Positions 63,648 through 64,000 of a DNA stretch of 64,000 nt are shown here, piece after piece. The position numbers and the translations under genes were made by a program. Source of the stretch: Capitulum mitella (Eukaryota; Arthropoda; Thecostraca; Pollicipedomorpha; Pollicipedidae); contig CP099842.1 in the NCBI GenBank assembly GCA_030062745.1, forward strand, positions 1,736,001 through 1,800,000, written 5' to 3'. The notes under the pieces were generated by a model. That model ran no database searches. It was not told the origin of the DNA and saw nothing but the letters and a program-made list of their open reading frames with translations. Positions within the stretch are counted from its first letter, which is position 1. Every line of letters begins with the position of its first letter.

Positions 63648-64000
63648 GTAATTATCACAGTTTTGAAGAGGTCGTTGTGCCCGAAGTGAAAACGATGATG
63701 GTTCAACCCAGTGAATCGTGATATTGACATTCTCCATATTCATTACGCCATTTTATGGTACGCGAGATCATTTAATGCGTGGAATATGCCTGGAAAACTG
63801 CACAACATCCGGCGTGTTTTTTTTCTTGAATTTCCAAATCCTGCACATGTGAATTAATGCCACATGAAGCCCATTGCATCAGTGCAAGATACCTCGTTCA
63901 AGAGGAAGCGAACTGTGCGCGCCGGCGCGCTGTATTGAGACAGCCAGTTAACAGACAGCTGTCTGACAGCCAGACAGACAGTTAGCCTGACCGCCGCCCG
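63160..64000 (+). other. ANAPC4: APC4 intron 6 to the window's right side
   Basis: No exon is seen. It contains a (TA)n run at 63,594-63,644. Confidence 0.6.
63594..63644. repeat. (TA)n microsatellite, about 25 repeats
   Basis: A pure alternating AT run in an intron of APC4. Confidence 0.97.

Overview
The window is nuclear DNA from an animal, most likely an arthropod and possibly a crustacean such as a barnacle. The evidence is spliced genes with GT-AG introns, very GC-rich coding exons rich in Ala and Arg, and protein families whose best remembered relatives are metazoan. Organism identity is inferred; no search was possible. Base composition is a sharp mosaic. GC-rich blocks cover about 1-8,850 and 14,080-32,000. 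AT-rich blocks cover about 8,850-14,050 and 53,500-57,900. Genes cross these borders.

Layout. (1) 160-6327, plus strand: a two-exon gene for an unrecognised 694-residue protein with one N-terminal membrane segment, four paired cysteines and a poly-Thr/Pro-rich tail. (2) 9058-10606, minus strand: four small, phase-compatible exons of an unrecognised protein, including a possible 30-nt intron. (3) 18847-28231, plus strand: cyclin G, with a 7.4-kb first intron. (4) 29498-45170, minus strand: an essentially complete ten-exon acyl-CoA oxidase (612 residues) whose exon phases all match. It is tail to tail with cyclin G. (5) 59989 to beyond 63159, plus strand: the N-terminal part of anaphase-promoting complex subunit 4, running off the window's right side. 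The 14.8 kb between the divergent genes 4 and 5 holds repeats: two related GC-rich elements with inverted ends (about 48,540-51,670 and 58,340-59,670), one interrupted by a second inverted-repeat element (49,229-50,408), and a tRNA-like SINE fragment. A decayed LINE reverse transcriptase lies in an oxidase intron.

The most unusual signal is that six exon-intron junctions in two unrelated genes, three in the acyl-CoA oxidase and three in APC4, are each embedded in a private tandem array whose unit is the junction itself: a piece of exon, the splice site and a piece of intron. Copy number runs from 3 to about 13 and unit length from 31 to 69 bp. Most copies would break the frame and so act as decoys, but two arrays (69-bp and 63-bp units) are in frame and could add 23 or 21 residues. 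This looks like recurrent local duplication centred on splice junctions, a possible route to new introns and exons.

The genes have separate housekeeping roles (peroxisomal fatty-acid oxidation, cell-cycle and growth control, ubiquitin ligase scaffold), and nothing suggests they form one pathway.
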